Below are positions 1 to 9,366 of a stretch of 64,000 nt of DNA, one piece after another. The position numbers and the translations under genes were made by a program. The notes under the pieces are model-generated. The model had not been told where the DNA came from and searched no databases. It saw nothing but the letters and a program-made list of their open reading frames with translations. Source of the stretch: Thiolinea disciformis DSM 14473 (lineage in GTDB: Bacteria; Pseudomonadota; Gammaproteobacteria; Thiotrichales; Thiotrichaceae); the NCBI RefSeq assembly GCF_000371925.1, contig NZ_AQVE01000006.1, positions 124,001 through 188,000 on the forward strand. The letters are read 5' to 3'. Position 1 is the first letter of the stretch. Every line of letters starts with the position of its first letter.

Positions 1-279
1 ATAAATCCCTTTGATGAGAGTATTTACAGGTTGCGTCAAAAACTGGGGGATATAGCGCTAGAAGATCATCTAGTTCAATCACCCTCCCCACTTTTAACAG
101 AGCATGAAACGAATGACTCCATACAAAAAATGCGTGCTTCTATAGCGATGATCATCAATGGCGACATTTATACTCAACTAAATACTAGAGAGCCTGAGGG
201 GAAAATGCTTAGTAAGCTTGAGCCCTATACCGACGAAAAGGGTCGAGCTAGAGTTCGATTTTTATTCAAAAAAGATTAA
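1..279 (+). CDS. C-terminal part of an unrecognised protein (5' truncated by window edge)
   Basis: The frame is open from base 1 to the TAA at 277-279, giving 92 residues, so this is very probably the tail of a gene that starts outside the window. The TTG at 31 is an internal leucine codon in that frame and is not a convincing start. The segment is hydrophilic and mixed in charge, with a basic C-terminus, and has no membrane segment or motif I recognise. A short hairpin (282-297, GACTTT/AAAGTC) follows the stop without a clear T-run. Function unknown. Confidence 0.5.
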   Translation: MNPFDESIYRLRQKLGDIALEDHLVQSPSPLLTEHETNDSIQKMRASIAMIINGDIYTQLNTREPEGKMLSKLEPYTDEKGRARVRFLFKKD

Positions 280-444
280 TAGACTTTTGTGAAAGTCGAA
301 AATTGAGCCATTTCATGTTTCTGCTAAAGCTTGTTCTGTATAGCGCTTCTGCCCAGCACTGATCAAAATTTAGCCCATAAAGCTGCTTAACAAATGACTT
401 TCGCAGGAGGTTTAATGGGCTGATGTTCTTATGGAGTTGTTAGG

Positions 445-1914
445 TTATAAATCTAAACCCAACTTTTTCCATATTCCATCCACTTTATCCTTCACCCCCT
501 GATCCATCACAATCGGTGTGCCCCATTCACGATTAGTTTCGCCCGGCCATTTATTAGTAGCATCCAATCCCATTTTTGAACCTAAACCGGAAATGGGGGA
601 GGCGAAGTCCAAATAATCAATCGGGGTATTTTCAATCAAAGTAGTATCGCGTGCAGGATCCATACGTGTCGTCATCGCCCAGATCACATCTTTCCAATCA
701 CGGGTATTAATATCGTCATCCACCACGATGATGAATTTGGTGTACATGAATTGGCGCAAGAATGACCAAACCCCCATCATGACGCGCTTCGCATGACCCG
801 CATATTGTTTCTTAATACTGACAATGGCCATGCGGTAGGAACAGCCCTCGGGGGGCAAGTAGAAATCTACAATTTCCGGAAATTGTTTTTGCAAAATTGG
901 CACAAAGACTTCATTTAAGGCTAAGCCCAAAATTGCGGGTTCATCCGGTGGACGGCCCGTATAGGTGCTGTGGTAAATCGGATTTTTGCGGTGAGTAATA
1001 CGCTCAATGGTGAACACCGGGAAGCTATCCACTTCATTGTAATAGCCAGTGTGATCACCGAATGGGCCTTCGGGTGCTGTATCATTGGGATAAATAAATC
1101 CTTCCAGCACATATTCCGCCGTCGCTGGGACTTGCAATTCGGATAATAAAGCCTTGGCTAATTCGGTGCGCGAGCCACGCAATAAACCCGCAAATGCATA
1201 TTCGGATAAGGTATCAGGAACGGGCGTTACTGCGCCTAGAATCGTCGCAGGATCAGCGCCCAGTGCGACCGCAACAGGGAAGGGTTGGTTCGGGTGTTTT
1301 ACCTGCCAATCCCGAAAATCCAACGCACCACCACGATGTGATAACCAACGCATAATGACGCGATTTTTGCCAATCACTTGTTGACGATAAATGCCTAGAT
1401 TTTGACGTTTTTTCTCAGGCCCTTTCGTGATGACTAAACCCCAAGTAATCAAAGGGGCAGCATCCCCCGGCCAACAATGCTGAATTGGTAATTCACTTAG
1501 ATCAATAGCATTCCCTTGCAGCACCATTTCTTGGCACGCGGGGCGGCTCACGGTTTTGGGCGCCATATCCAACACTTTTTTGAAGATAGGCAGTGCATTT
1601 AAAGCATCTTTAAAGCCTTTAGGTGGTTCAGGCTGTTTTAAAATCGCGAGCAGTTTGCCAATTTCACGTAGGGCTTCCGTCGAACTTTCGCCCATGCCTA
1701 AGGCGACGCGGCGGGGTGTGCCAAATAAATTGGCGAGCACAGGCGTGGTATGGCCTTTGGGATGTTCGAATAATAGAGCAGGGCCGCCAGCACGCAGCAC
1801 GCGGTCAGCAATTTCGGTCATTTCTAAATACGGGTCAACTTCGACGCTAATGCGTTTCAGCTCACCCATGGCTTCCAGTTGTTGGATAAAGTCGCGTAAG
1901 TCATGATAGTTCAT
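445..1914 (-). CDS. ubiD: 4-hydroxy-3-polyprenylbenzoate decarboxylase UbiD
   Basis: UbiD decarboxylates 3-polyprenyl-4-hydroxybenzoate in ubiquinone synthesis, using prenylated FMN supplied by UbiX. The 489-residue length matches the family. The N-terminus ([10 protein letters not shown]) is typical of UbiD. The prFMN/metal-site region is present, with R177 in NLGIYRQQV and the acidic motif [11 protein letters not shown] at 282-292. The start ATG at 1914 lies about 75 bp from the start of the divergent gene at 1990, so the two share a short promoter region. No ubiX is visible in the window. The assignment is by family-wide sequence similarity and I consider it secure. Confidence 0.95.
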   Translation of the reverse strand: MNYHDLRDFIQQLEAMGELKRISVEVDPYLEMTEIADRVLRAGGPALLFEHPKGHTTPVLANLFGTPRRVALGMGESSTEALREIGKLLAILKQPEPPKGFKDALNALPIFKKVLDMAPKTVSRPACQEMVLQGNAIDLSELPIQHCWPGDAAPLITWGLVITKGPEKKRQNLGIYRQQVIGKNRVIMRWLSHRGGALDFRDWQVKHPNQPFPVAVALGADPATILGAVTPVPDTLSEYAFAGLLRGSRTELAKALLSELQVPATAEYVLEGFIYPNDTAPEGPFGDHTGYYNEVDSFPVFTIERITHRKNPIYHSTYTGRPPDEPAILGLALNEVFVPILQKQFPEIVDFYLPPEGCSYRMAIVSIKKQYAGHAKRVMMGVWSFLRQFMYTKFIIVVDDDINTRDWKDVIWAMTTRMDPARDTTLIENTPIDYLDFASPISGLGSKMGLDATNKWPGETNREWGTPIVMDQGVKDKVDGIWKKLGLDL

Positions 1915-1989
1915 GGCTTGATGATAACGGAAATTGCTAGAGGCGTTAATGGTACTTGCTCTAGTTTAATGAACTGGCACAATGCTGGT

Positions 1990-3135
1990 ATGCAAATTGA
2001 AATCATTACCCAGTTGAATGAGGTTCCTGCGGCGGCATGGAATGCGTTAGTACAGGACAATAATCCTTTTGTGCGCCACGAGTTTTTGAGTGCGCTCGAA
2101 ACGCATGGTTGTGTAGGCAAAAAGTTTGGTTGGTTGCCGTGCCATATTTTAGTCTATGACGCCGGTGAGTTGATTGGCGCTATGCCTTTGTATGAAAAAT
2201 ATAATTCTTATGGTGAGTTTGTATTTGATCACGCTTGGGCCGAAGCTTATAAGCGCTATGGCTTGCGTTATTTTCCCAAATTAGTGTCCTCTGTCCCTTA
2301 TTCACCCGTCAGTGGCCAGCGCCTATTAGCTAAAACAGGCATGGAAAAAGCGGTTTTCCCCCGTTTAGTACACGCTGCTTGTGAATTAGCAAAAACCAAG
2401 CAAGCCAGTGGTGTGCATTGGTTGTTCGCCAATGAACAAGATTGGCTCGAAACCCAAAACCTAGTGACCCGCCATGATTGCCAATATCACTGGCGCAATT
2501 TTCATTATCAACATTTTGATGCGTTTCTTGAAACACTACAGCCCAAAAAACGTAAGAATATCAAGCAGGAGCGCCGTAAGGTTAAGGAATCTGGGGTAAC
2601 ACTCCGTTGTTTGAATGGCCATACGGCCTGCGATCAAGATTGGGCGCGCTTTGCCTTTTTTTATCAACACACGTTTGAAAGTAAGTGGGGGATACCTACC
2701 TTAAATGAAGGATTTTTTAAGGCGGTCGCAAAAGCCTTACCTGAGCAAGTGCTATTAGTGATGGCGGACAAAGATAATGAATGTATCGCCGGTTCATTAA
2801 TGTATATCAGTAACACAAGACTTTATGGGCGGCATTGGGGTTGTGTGGAATATATTGATAGCCTGCATTTTGAAGCTTGTTATTACCAAGGTATTGAATA
2901 TTGTATTGAGCATCAGTTAACTCTATTTGAACCAGGTGCGCAGGGTGAACATAAAGTGGCTCGCGGCTTTATTCCAACGTTAACGCGATCAAGCCATTAT
3001 TTAGTCGAAGCGGGTTTTCGCCCAGCCATCAAGCAACACGCTCAATTCGAACGGCGCGCAGTGGCTGACTATATGCAGGAATTAAAAACACATTTGCCGT
3101 ATCGGCAGGGATTTTTAGACGCGTTTAAGGGATAA
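1990..3135 (+). CDS. FemAB-like / GNAT-superfamily protein (COG3146 type)
   Basis: This 381-residue protein looks like the COG3146/PF04339 family ('peptidogalycan biosynthesis protein'), which is predicted to have a tandem GNAT-like fold related to FemAB aminoacyl transferases. Characteristic stretches are the N-terminal NPFVRHEFLSALE, the central KKRKNIKQERRKV and the C-terminal FEPGAQGEHKVARGF. I place the start at ATG 1990 (MQIEIITQ). The frame is open upstream to 1903, but that extension overlaps the divergent ubiD start and does not look family-like. The substrate is unknown. There is no signal peptide, so it is probably cytosolic. Its terminal codons run into the terminator that serves the opposing gene. 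Confidence 0.8.
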   Translation: MQIEIITQLNEVPAAAWNALVQDNNPFVRHEFLSALETHGCVGKKFGWLPCHILVYDAGELIGAMPLYEKYNSYGEFVFDHAWAEAYKRYGLRYFPKLVSSVPYSPVSGQRLLAKTGMEKAVFPRLVHAACELAKTKQASGVHWLFANEQDWLETQNLVTRHDCQYHWRNFHYQHFDAFLETLQPKKRKNIKQERRKVKESGVTLRCLNGHTACDQDWARFAFFYQHTFESKWGIPTLNEGFFKAVAKALPEQVLLVMADKDNECIAGSLMYISNTRLYGRHWGCVEYIDSLHFEACYYQGIEYCIEHQLTLFEPGAQGEHKVARGFIPTLTRSSHYLVEAGFRPAIKQHAQFERRAVADYMQELKTHLPYRQGFLDAFKG

Positions 3136-3162
3136 AAAAAAGCCGGACAAAAGCATCCGGCT
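3134..3162 (-). terminator. Rho-independent terminator of the amidase operon
   Basis: On the minus strand a 7-bp stem AGCCGGA/TCCGGCT (3141-3147 with 3156-3162, 8-nt loop) is followed by eight T residues (A8 at 3134-3141 on the plus strand). It sits 28 bp past the stop of the amidase gene and ends the nnr-tsaE-amidase transcript. On the plus strand the A-run precedes the stem, so it is less effective for the gene ending at 3135. Confidence 0.85.
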
Positions 3163-3190
3163 AACAAGAGATCCAACCTTCGAAACCTTT

Positions 3191-4426
3191 TTAAGCGTAA
3201 CGTTCTTGCGTTTCTGCGAAGGCTTGCTGATAACTACGTACGCCCTTAAATATTGCATCGGCTAATTGCTGTTGATAATTATCGGTGCGTAGCCGTTTTT
3301 CTTCTAAGCGATTACTTAAAAATGCAGTCTCTACTAGCATAGATGGAATATCTGGTGCTTTCAATACCATAAATCCAGCACTTTCCACTTGTGAGCGTAG
3401 AGGATTATTCACCGCCGCTAATTCCCGCAAAGTTCGCTTAGCTAATTCCAAGCTTTTCTCTAGTGTCGCATTTTGACTTAAATCAAGCAATATCGGCGCT
3501 ACTTTATTGTGTTCATCGCCTAAGGTTAAATCACCGAGTTTAAGGCCAAAAGCATTATTTTCACTTTCAGCTAGTAAACGGGCAGCCTCACTGGATGCAC
3601 CATTTTGTGATAAAACATAGACAGACGAGCCATGCACTTGCGACCTGTTATTAGCATCCGCATGGATAGAGATAAACAAATCAGCATTATTGCGTCTGGC
3701 AATGTCCAAACGCTGGCGCAACGGAATGAAGGTGTCACTGTCTCGGGTCATGACTACTTTCATGTTCGAGTCGCGCTCAATTCTGCTTTTTAGCTTGCGC
3801 GCTACACCAAGCACCACGTCTTTCTCTCTAGTGCCAAGACGACCAATTGCACCAGGATCATGACCACCATGTCCAGCATCCAGTACCACGACAAAACGAC
3901 CTTTTTGAGGCGGGGCGGATGAGCTAGGCGTGAGTGTTGAGGGTGTTGTAGCGACAAGCGGCGGCGTACGCGTAGCGCTAGTACTGGAGCCATTCGCCTG
4001 TAAGCTGACGGTTAGGATATGATCGCCACGCTTGGCTTTTAAGCTTGACGAAACGGCTACATTGCTGAGCATATCCAAAACAATACGCAAACCACCATCG
4101 GGTCGAGTCGCATAACGAATGCCCGCTAACGGTGGCCGATCATAGCGTCCTTGCTTGATCGAGCCTTTGATTGTGGTCCGATCTAAATCAATGACCACCC
4201 GTTCTGGATCACTCAACTTAAAAACTTTATATTTCGTCGTATCACTCAAGACGAACGAAACGTGTAAGGCATTACCCTCACTTGCAAGACTAGCGCCAGT
4301 TAAACTAGTGCCGGAGGCGGCAACCGATAAACGCGTAAGCAACAGCGGGCTGCTGACGGCTAGCAAACTAGTCACGGCTCCCATTTTTAATAAGAAATTT
4401 CGACGCGTTGTTTGGTCTTTTTTCAT
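3191..4426 (-). CDS. N-acetylmuramoyl-L-alanine amidase (AmiB/AmiC type, Tat-exported)
   Basis: This is a periplasmic zinc amidase that removes stem peptides from peptidoglycan during cell separation. The order of parts is: a twin-arginine signal (TRRNFLLK, residues 7-14, then a hydrophobic stretch), an AMIN septal-targeting domain at about 45-145, a Ser/Thr/Pro linker at about 147-175, and an Amidase_3 domain at about 178-405. The metal and catalytic residues are visible as H186 (GHGGHDPG), E201 (GTREKD), H255 (SIHADAN) and E366 (VETAFLSN). The 411-residue length is usual. By synteny (nnr-tsaE-ami) it occupies the place of E. coli amiB, but the Tat signal is the AmiA/AmiC feature, so I leave the symbol open. 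It probably shares a transcript with tsaE (122-bp gap). Confidence 0.93.
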   Translation of the reverse strand: MKKDQTTRRNFLLKMGAVTSLLAVSSPLLLTRLSVAASGTSLTGASLASEGNALHVSFVLSDTTKYKVFKLSDPERVVIDLDRTTIKGSIKQGRYDRPPLAGIRYATRPDGGLRIVLDMLSNVAVSSSLKAKRGDHILTVSLQANGSSTSATRTPPLVATTPSTLTPSSSAPPQKGRFVVVLDAGHGGHDPGAIGRLGTREKDVVLGVARKLKSRIERDSNMKVVMTRDSDTFIPLRQRLDIARRNNADLFISIHADANNRSQVHGSSVYVLSQNGASSEAARLLAESENNAFGLKLGDLTLGDEHNKVAPILLDLSQNATLEKSLELAKRTLRELAAVNNPLRSQVESAGFMVLKAPDIPSMLVETAFLSNRLEEKRLRTDNYQQQLADAIFKGVRSYQQAFAETQERYA

Positions 4427-4548
4427 AATTTTTCCCAGCCTTGTTTATCCTGTAAGGTGGGGGGCCCCTGAACAAAAAACTACTAATGCTGCAATCTTAG
4501 CGCAGCATGAACATTTTTCAAGTATCTTTTTATGAATGTTTTGTAAGA

Positions 4549-4986
4549 TTATGAAAATAAAGGTTTATTGGATTTTATGGAAATACAGCGTGCATCAGTT
4601 TTGTGTTGTATACTAAGCGTTACATCAGCCGCTGGTAAAATACCAGCACCTTTTTCTGGCCATTCAATTAAAACTAGGTTGTTAGGTTGGAGGTAATCAC
4701 GGATACCCATAAACTCCAATTCTTCTGGATCAGCTAGGCGATATAAATCGAAATGATAAATAGCGCGTGCGGCAAGTTGATAGTGTTCGACTAGGGTATA
4801 AGTGGGACTTTTGACAATACCTTGATAGCCTAATGCACGTAATAGCCCGCGTACTAGCGTAGTTTTTCCAGCCCCTAAATCACCTTCCAAAAAAACCAAA
4901 TTTCCATTGGGTAAGGACTTGGCTAGATCAGCACCTAATCCAAGAGTGGCCGCTTCGTCGGCTAAATCTAATTGATAAGCAAACAT
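4549..4986 (-). CDS. tsaE: tRNA threonylcarbamoyladenosine biosynthesis ATPase TsaE
   Basis: TsaE is the small P-loop ATPase that cycles the TsaBD complex during t6A37 modification of tRNA. Walker A GDLGAGKTT is at residues 35-43. The family signature SPTYTLVEHY follows, and then YHFDLYRL. I choose ATG 4986 (MFAYQLDL, 145 aa), which aligns with the E. coli N-terminus and starts 5 bp after the nnr stop. A longer frame to 5031 would overlap nnr by about 40 bp and adds non-conserved residues. It is the middle gene of nnr-tsaE-amidase, the same order as in E. coli. Confidence 0.93.
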   Translation of the reverse strand: MFAYQLDLADEAATLGLGADLAKSLPNGNLVFLEGDLGAGKTTLVRGLLRALGYQGIVKSPTYTLVEHYQLAARAIYHFDLYRLADPEELEFMGIRDYLQPNNLVLIEWPEKGAGILPAADVTLSIQHKTDARCISIKSNKPLFS

Positions 4987-4990
4987 GAAA

Positions 4991-6496
4991 TTAGGTTGAT
5001 CCTTTAGGGGTTGCAGGGTTAACGAAGGCACGCAAAGTGCCTAAAACATCGCTGGCGAGTAAACCACGCTCACCCCGTTGCGCGGCTTGGTCGGCGGTGT
5101 GGGCGTGTAAATAAACGCCTAGCTCGGCCGCTTGTTGCAAGTTTAAACCTTGGGCGATGAGGCCAGTAATCATACCAGTCAAGATATCGCCCATACCACC
5201 TGAAGCCATACCCGGATTACCAAGGGTACAAAATGCGACATTTTGTGCACTAGCCACTAAAGTTCCAGCACCTTTTAGGACTATAACGCCACCGTATTGT
5301 TGTTGTAGTTGTTTCGCTGCGGCGACACGATCACGCTCGATATCGGGCACAGTGCAATTCAACAAGCGTGAGGCTTCACCGGGGTGGGGGGTGAGTACCC
5401 AGCGTTCATTGTGCCAACGCAAATTAGCGAGCAAGTTTAAAGCATCTGCATCCACGACTAAAGGGCAATCAGTCGTCAATGCCAAGCGCAGTAATTCATC
5501 AGCCCAATAGTTTTGTCCCAAACCCGGACCAATGGCTAAGACGGTTTTATTTAACATCAAAGTACGTAGTGACTCGCTTTGGTCAAGACTATGTACCATA
5601 AGTTCAGGGCGCATTAGGTTGAGAAATGCGGCATGGCTGGGATGCGTTGCGATGGAGACTAGACCACTTCCCACCCGTAGAGCCGCTTCGCCTGCGAGTC
5701 GGATAGCGCCACTCATACCGGCAGCGCCACCAATGAGTAAACAATGGCCAAACTGTCCCTTGTGAGCGCTACGGGCACGTGGCTTTAAGCTTTGACGTAA
5801 CTGATAGTTACTAAGTGTGTATTGAGCATCAGGCACACGCTTATAAAGTGCTGGTGGAATAGACAAACTCTCCAGATGGATTTGCCCAGTATAATCGCGG
5901 GCTTGTCCAGTTAATAAGCCTTGCTTAAGGCCCATAAAGGTCACGGTGACATGAGCTTTTATGGCATTGCCAAATACTTGCCCCGTATCTGCATTTAGGC
6001 CTGAAGGAATATCGGCGGACAGGACGGGAGTCCCTTGCTGATTAATGGTGTCAATCGCGGATTTATAAGCTCCCTCCAAAGCACGGGTTAAACCGGTACC
6101 AAAAATCGCATCAACAATGACATCCACATCAGGTAATTCACCTTGGTAGTTATCTATAACGCCACCGGCTGCAAAATAATCTTGGCAAGCTTGGCGTGCA
6201 GCGCCGGTTAAATTTGCCGGTTCGGCAAGGGTGAGTAGCGTCACTTTGATGCCTTGTTGTCTGGCTAAGCGACCGAGTACATAGCCATCACCGCCATTAT
6301 TTCCCATCCCACAGACAACGCAGATACGTTGCGCTTTAGGCCAGTGGAGTTTTAGATAGCGTAATAAGGCTTGGCCAGCGCGCTCCATCAGGGTATAGGC
6401 GTGAATGCCACATTCCTCAATCGCCAAACGATCCAATTCACGGACTTGTGCAGTCGTGTAAACTGTATGGGTTTTAATACTTAGATCGCTAGTCAT
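4991..6496 (-). CDS. nnr: Bifunctional NAD(P)H-hydrate repair enzyme (epimerase + ADP-dependent dehydratase)
   Basis: This enzyme repairs hydrated NADH/NADPH. The N-terminal YjeF_N epimerase domain (about 1-215) interconverts R and S hydrates and carries GNNGGDG, VDAIFGTGL and SADIPSGLNADTG. The C-terminal ribokinase-like dehydratase (about 230-495) carries GGAAGMSGA, VVDADALN, TPHPGEASRLL and the phosphate-binding loop GNPGMASGGMGDILTG. The 501-residue length matches the fused E. coli YjeF type. Its ATG overlaps the ATG of queG on the other strand within one CATG palindrome (6494-6497). First gene of the nnr-tsaE-amidase operon. Confidence 0.95.
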   Translation of the reverse strand: MTSDLSIKTHTVYTTAQVRELDRLAIEECGIHAYTLMERAGQALLRYLKLHWPKAQRICVVCGMGNNGGDGYVLGRLARQQGIKVTLLTLAEPANLTGAARQACQDYFAAGGVIDNYQGELPDVDVIVDAIFGTGLTRALEGAYKSAIDTINQQGTPVLSADIPSGLNADTGQVFGNAIKAHVTVTFMGLKQGLLTGQARDYTGQIHLESLSIPPALYKRVPDAQYTLSNYQLRQSLKPRARSAHKGQFGHCLLIGGAAGMSGAIRLAGEAALRVGSGLVSIATHPSHAAFLNLMRPELMVHSLDQSESLRTLMLNKTVLAIGPGLGQNYWADELLRLALTTDCPLVVDADALNLLANLRWHNERWVLTPHPGEASRLLNCTVPDIERDRVAAAKQLQQQYGGVIVLKGAGTLVASAQNVAFCTLGNPGMASGGMGDILTGMITGLIAQGLNLQQAAELGVYLHAHTADQAAQRGERGLLASDVLGTLRAFVNPATPKGST

Positions 6497-7574
6497 GTCC
6501 GAATCCTGTGCAAGCTATATCCCTCTGAATATTAACGCTAAATTGAATGAATGGGGAAAACAACTTGGCTTTGCGGCGGTAGGTATAAGTTCAGTGGATC
6601 TTTCCCAAGCGGAATTGCGACTACTACACTGGCTGGCAAAAAATTATCACGGCACAATGGATTGGATGGAGCGTCATGGGACTAAGCGTTCACGTCCTGC
6701 TGACTTGGTGGGGGGCACGCTTAGTATCATTAGTGTGCGGATGAATTATTTACCACCTGAGGGCGCTGATCCAATGATGGTACTCAATCATCCCGAGTTA
6801 GGCTATATTTCACGTTATGCCTTGGGGCGTGATTACCATAAAGTGCTGCGGCAACGCTTGGAGCAATTCGCACAACACTTACAGAACGAATGGGGAAAAT
6901 TCAATTATCGCGTTTTCACCGACAGTGCGCCGGTTTTAGAAAAGCCGATTGCTGTTAAAGCGGGGCTTGGCTGGATGGGAAAACACACCAATATTTTGAG
7001 CCGTGATGCAGGTTCTTGGTTTTTTCTGGGTGAGATTTACACGGATTTACCCTTAGCGGAGACGGGAGCTTTAAGCGAACATTGTGGCGCTTGTACGGCC
7101 TGCATCGAGGTTTGTCCCACGAAGGCTATTATTGCGCCTTATCAATTGGATGCGCGGCTTTGTATTTCTTATCTGACCATTGAACATAAAGGTTCTATTC
7201 CCGTTGCGCTACGTCCTTTGATGGGCAATCGTATTTATGGCTGTGATGATTGCCAATTAATTTGCCCTTGGAACCGTTTTGCCCAGTACTCACCTGAAGC
7301 TGATTTCGCAGTGCGCCATGCGCTTGACCAAGCGCATTTGTTGGCCTTATTAGAGTGGAGTGAGAACGAATTTCTTAATCGTTTTCAAGGTTCAGCGATT
7401 CGACGCATAGGGTATATAAGCTGGCGACGTAATATTGCAGTCGCTTTGGGGAATGCGCCAGCTAGCCCCAGTGTGGTGTACGCCTTACAAAACGCCTTAG
7501 CAAAAACCGACAATACTTTATTAGCAGAACATCTGGCTTGGGCACTGCAGCGTCAGCAGGCAAAAAGGCATTAA
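6495..7574 (+). CDS. queG: Epoxyqueuosine reductase QueG
   Basis: QueG is the cobalamin- and Fe-S-dependent enzyme for the last step of queuosine synthesis on tRNA. Two 4Fe-4S motifs are visible: CGACTACIEVCP and CDDCQLICPWN. The N-terminal half carries the family signatures YHGTMDWM, GRDYHKVLR and DSAPVLEKP. At 359 residues it is close to the usual size, although the C-terminal HEAT-like part is short. The start at ATG 6495 fits the E. coli N-terminus and is divergent from nnr, as in E. coli. The shared CATG start leaves no space between the two coding regions, so each gene's promoter must lie inside the other. Confidence 0.94.
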   Translation: MSESCASYIPLNINAKLNEWGKQLGFAAVGISSVDLSQAELRLLHWLAKNYHGTMDWMERHGTKRSRPADLVGGTLSIISVRMNYLPPEGADPMMVLNHPELGYISRYALGRDYHKVLRQRLEQFAQHLQNEWGKFNYRVFTDSAPVLEKPIAVKAGLGWMGKHTNILSRDAGSWFFLGEIYTDLPLAETGALSEHCGACTACIEVCPTKAIIAPYQLDARLCISYLTIEHKGSIPVALRPLMGNRIYGCDDCQLICPWNRFAQYSPEADFAVRHALDQAHLLALLEWSENEFLNRFQGSAIRRIGYISWRRNIAVALGNAPASPSVVYALQNALAKTDNTLLAEHLAWALQRQQAKRH

Positions 7575-7711
7575 GTGTTGCTTGAATCTACAGTTAATCT
7601 GCTCATTTCAACCAATTATCGCTGATCTCGCCTTTTATCTATAATTTGAATGCGTTAATTAATTAATTTGATAATATTCAAAGCATACAAACAAACCCCA
7701 AGACAAAGACC

Positions 7712-8041
7712 ATGAAAGCCATAATAATAAGACCGACCCAACGGTTAGCCTTGGCTGTGTTATGTGGAACAACATTAGCCGGTTGCTCAGGTATAGAACA
7801 AAATTACGTCTATCAGAGTTGGGAGAAACAAGCTTACGCCGCTTATAGCGCACAGCAACCCAATCAAACTATTAGTAGTGTCCCTGCAATTTTTAGAACC
7901 TTGCCGTCCAGTAATGTGCCACAAAACAATGTAGTACTGACTGCATCGAATAATAAACCCGTCGTGCCCAACAACAAAGTGCCACAAAAACCACTTAACA
8001 CTCAAGAAGCAGATTATATCGCAAATTTCTATGGTTTATGA
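7712..8041 (+). CDS. Small lipoprotein of unknown function
   Basis: This 109-residue protein has a typical lipoprotein signal: a positively charged N-terminus, a hydrophobic core (LALAVLCGTT) and the lipobox LAGC, with the lipidated Cys near residue 25. The mature part is polar, rich in Asn, Gln and Pro, with no recognised domain, and ends in a conserved-looking EADYIANFYGL. It is preceded by 137 bp of AT-rich sequence and followed by a terminator, so it is probably monocistronic. Function unknown. Confidence 0.7.
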   Translation: MKAIIIRPTQRLALAVLCGTTLAGCSGIEQNYVYQSWEKQAYAAYSAQQPNQTISSVPAIFRTLPSSNVPQNNVVLTASNNKPVVPNNKVPQKPLNTQEADYIANFYGL

Positions 8042-8128
8042 CTTAGACAATTTATTGTTAGCCCCTAGAGTCTGTTAGCGCGGACTCTGACTTAACGCAG
8101 AGGTCTTAGCCCTTCCTTTGCGTTTTTT

Positions 8129-8154
8129 AGCCAGGTTTTTAACCTGGCTTTTTT
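8129..8154 (+). terminator. Rho-independent terminator after the 109-aa lipoprotein
   Basis: A perfect 9-bp stem AGCCAGGTT/AACCTGGCT (8129-8137 with 8141-8149) has a 3-nt TTT loop and runs straight into a T6 tract (8149-8154). A second, weaker hairpin lies upstream (AGAGTC 8067-8072 with GACTCT 8083-8088). The pair separates the 7712 and 8200 genes. Confidence 0.85.
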
Positions 8155-8199
8155 CTATGTGTCGTTTTTAGCCTTTGTTTGCTATTGTTATACTAATAA

Positions 8200-8988
8200 A
8201 TGAACATAAGTCTTTTTAAGTCCATGAAATCAACGCTTATAGTATTTGCCGTCTCCGGCTTAATCCTTAGCCTAAGTGCTTGCAGTGATAAATCAGCTGT
8301 TTCAGAGTCGGCTCAAACAAAGCCTAATACTGTAGTGGCCGCAGAAAAACCAGCTAGTAGTACTACGCCGCAAAGCACAGCGGAGCCAGTACCTACTACA
8401 GTAGATACTAAACAAGAAAATGGCATATTACAGTTAACATGGAATCACTTAACGCCTCAAGGGGCAGATGTTGAAACCATGATGGCGAAGTATCAAGGCC
8501 AAATCACCCAAGTAGCGAAAGACTCACCCGAAGAAAAAGCGTTGTTGGATACTATTATGGACGACTTTAGCAAAGCGCCTACTAATCCAGCACTAGCTGG
8601 AAAACGGATACAAATTGCTGGTTATGTCTCACCATTAGCAGAAAAAGATGGGCAAGTCTCAGAGTTTTTATTAGTGCCTTATATAGGCTCTTCGCTGGAT
8701 ATGCCACCGCCGCCAGCTAATCAAATTATTTGGGTCAAGCCCAAAGTTGGACAGAGTATTGCCGTGTCGGACATGTATCAGCCGGTTTCTGTTATCGGTG
8801 ATTTGAAAGTAGAAAGTCTTGTGACAGACGCGGCAAAGGCCGGGTATCAGCTTGAGAATGCTGAGGTGCAGCCTTATTCGGAGTCTAGCTTGCCCGGTGT
8901 GGAGGAGCTAGATGAGGAAATTGCATCGCCCGAATCCGAAGAAGATGCTCCAACAATAGAACAAGCTCCTGCGGAAACTAAGCCTTAA
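8200..8988 (+). CDS. DUF3299-like lipoprotein
   Basis: A 262-residue exported lipoprotein: signal with lipobox LSAC (Cys about residue 28), a Ser/Thr/Pro-rich spacer to about 75, then a domain at about 80-225 that resembles DUF3299. Its hallmark is FLLVPYIGSSLDMPPPPANQIIWV, here ending a segment that begins GKRIQIAGYVSPL. The C-terminal tail is acidic (Glu/Pro-rich). The family is often found near ABC exporter or metal-handling genes, but no such neighbour is present here. The start could be ATG 8200 or ATG 8224; neither has a strong Shine-Dalgarno. The specific role is unknown. Confidence 0.75.
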   Translation: MNISLFKSMKSTLIVFAVSGLILSLSACSDKSAVSESAQTKPNTVVAAEKPASSTTPQSTAEPVPTTVDTKQENGILQLTWNHLTPQGADVETMMAKYQGQITQVAKDSPEEKALLDTIMDDFSKAPTNPALAGKRIQIAGYVSPLAEKDGQVSEFLLVPYIGSSLDMPPPPANQIIWVKPKVGQSIAVSDMYQPVSVIGDLKVESLVTDAAKAGYQLENAEVQPYSESSLPGVEELDEEIASPESEEDAPTIEQAPAETKP

Positions 8989-9356
8989 GCATAACGAGGC
9001 TTAACTTGTAAAATGGCGCGGAAAAGTAGCCAATAGAGTAAGACGCCCAAGGCATCTGCTACAAAATCCGCAACTGAGAAACTGCGCCATGTCGTAAAGT
9101 ATTGTAGGCACTCAATCAAAATACCATAGCCTAATAAGATGGGGACTTGGAAGCGTAAGAAATTTCGATTGCTTGCCATATCTAATAAAGCAGCAAAGCC
9201 GAAAAAGGCGAATGTATGCATCATCTTGTCATTAGCTTTGGGCAAATCTTCCGTTGGCATGAGTGCAGCCACTAAGCCTAAGAGTAATAAAACGACAAAG
9301 AGTATTTTTAAATAGCGCTGCTGAGTGGAGGAGCGCTGAAATAATGATTTAAACAA
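8985..9356 (-). CDS. VanZ-like small membrane protein
   Basis: This 123-residue protein has about four hydrophobic segments (about 15-33, 45-60, 71-88 and 102-118) and the VanZ-family pattern DKMMHTFAFFGFAALL ... CLQYF ... FSVADFVADALGVLLYWL. VanZ-like proteins are small inner-membrane proteins of mostly unknown role. Its stop overlaps the stop of the convergent DUF3299 gene by 4 bp. It starts 10 bp downstream of the patatin gene stop and is probably co-transcribed with it. Confidence 0.8.
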   Translation of the reverse strand: MFKSLFQRSSTQQRYLKILFVVLLLLGLVAALMPTEDLPKANDKMMHTFAFFGFAALLDMASNRNFLRFQVPILLGYGILIECLQYFTTWRSFSVADFVADALGVLLYWLLFRAILQVKPRYA

Positions 9357-9366
9357 GTTATTTTTC

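Noticed and set aside
372-421. Inverted repeat AGCCCAT/ATGGGCT as terminator of ubiD
   Set aside because: The loop is about 36 nt and no T-tract follows on the minus strand.
8067-8088. Hairpin AGAGTC/GACTCT as a second terminator
   Set aside because: No T-run follows; the strong terminator at 8129-8154 accounts for transcription ending.
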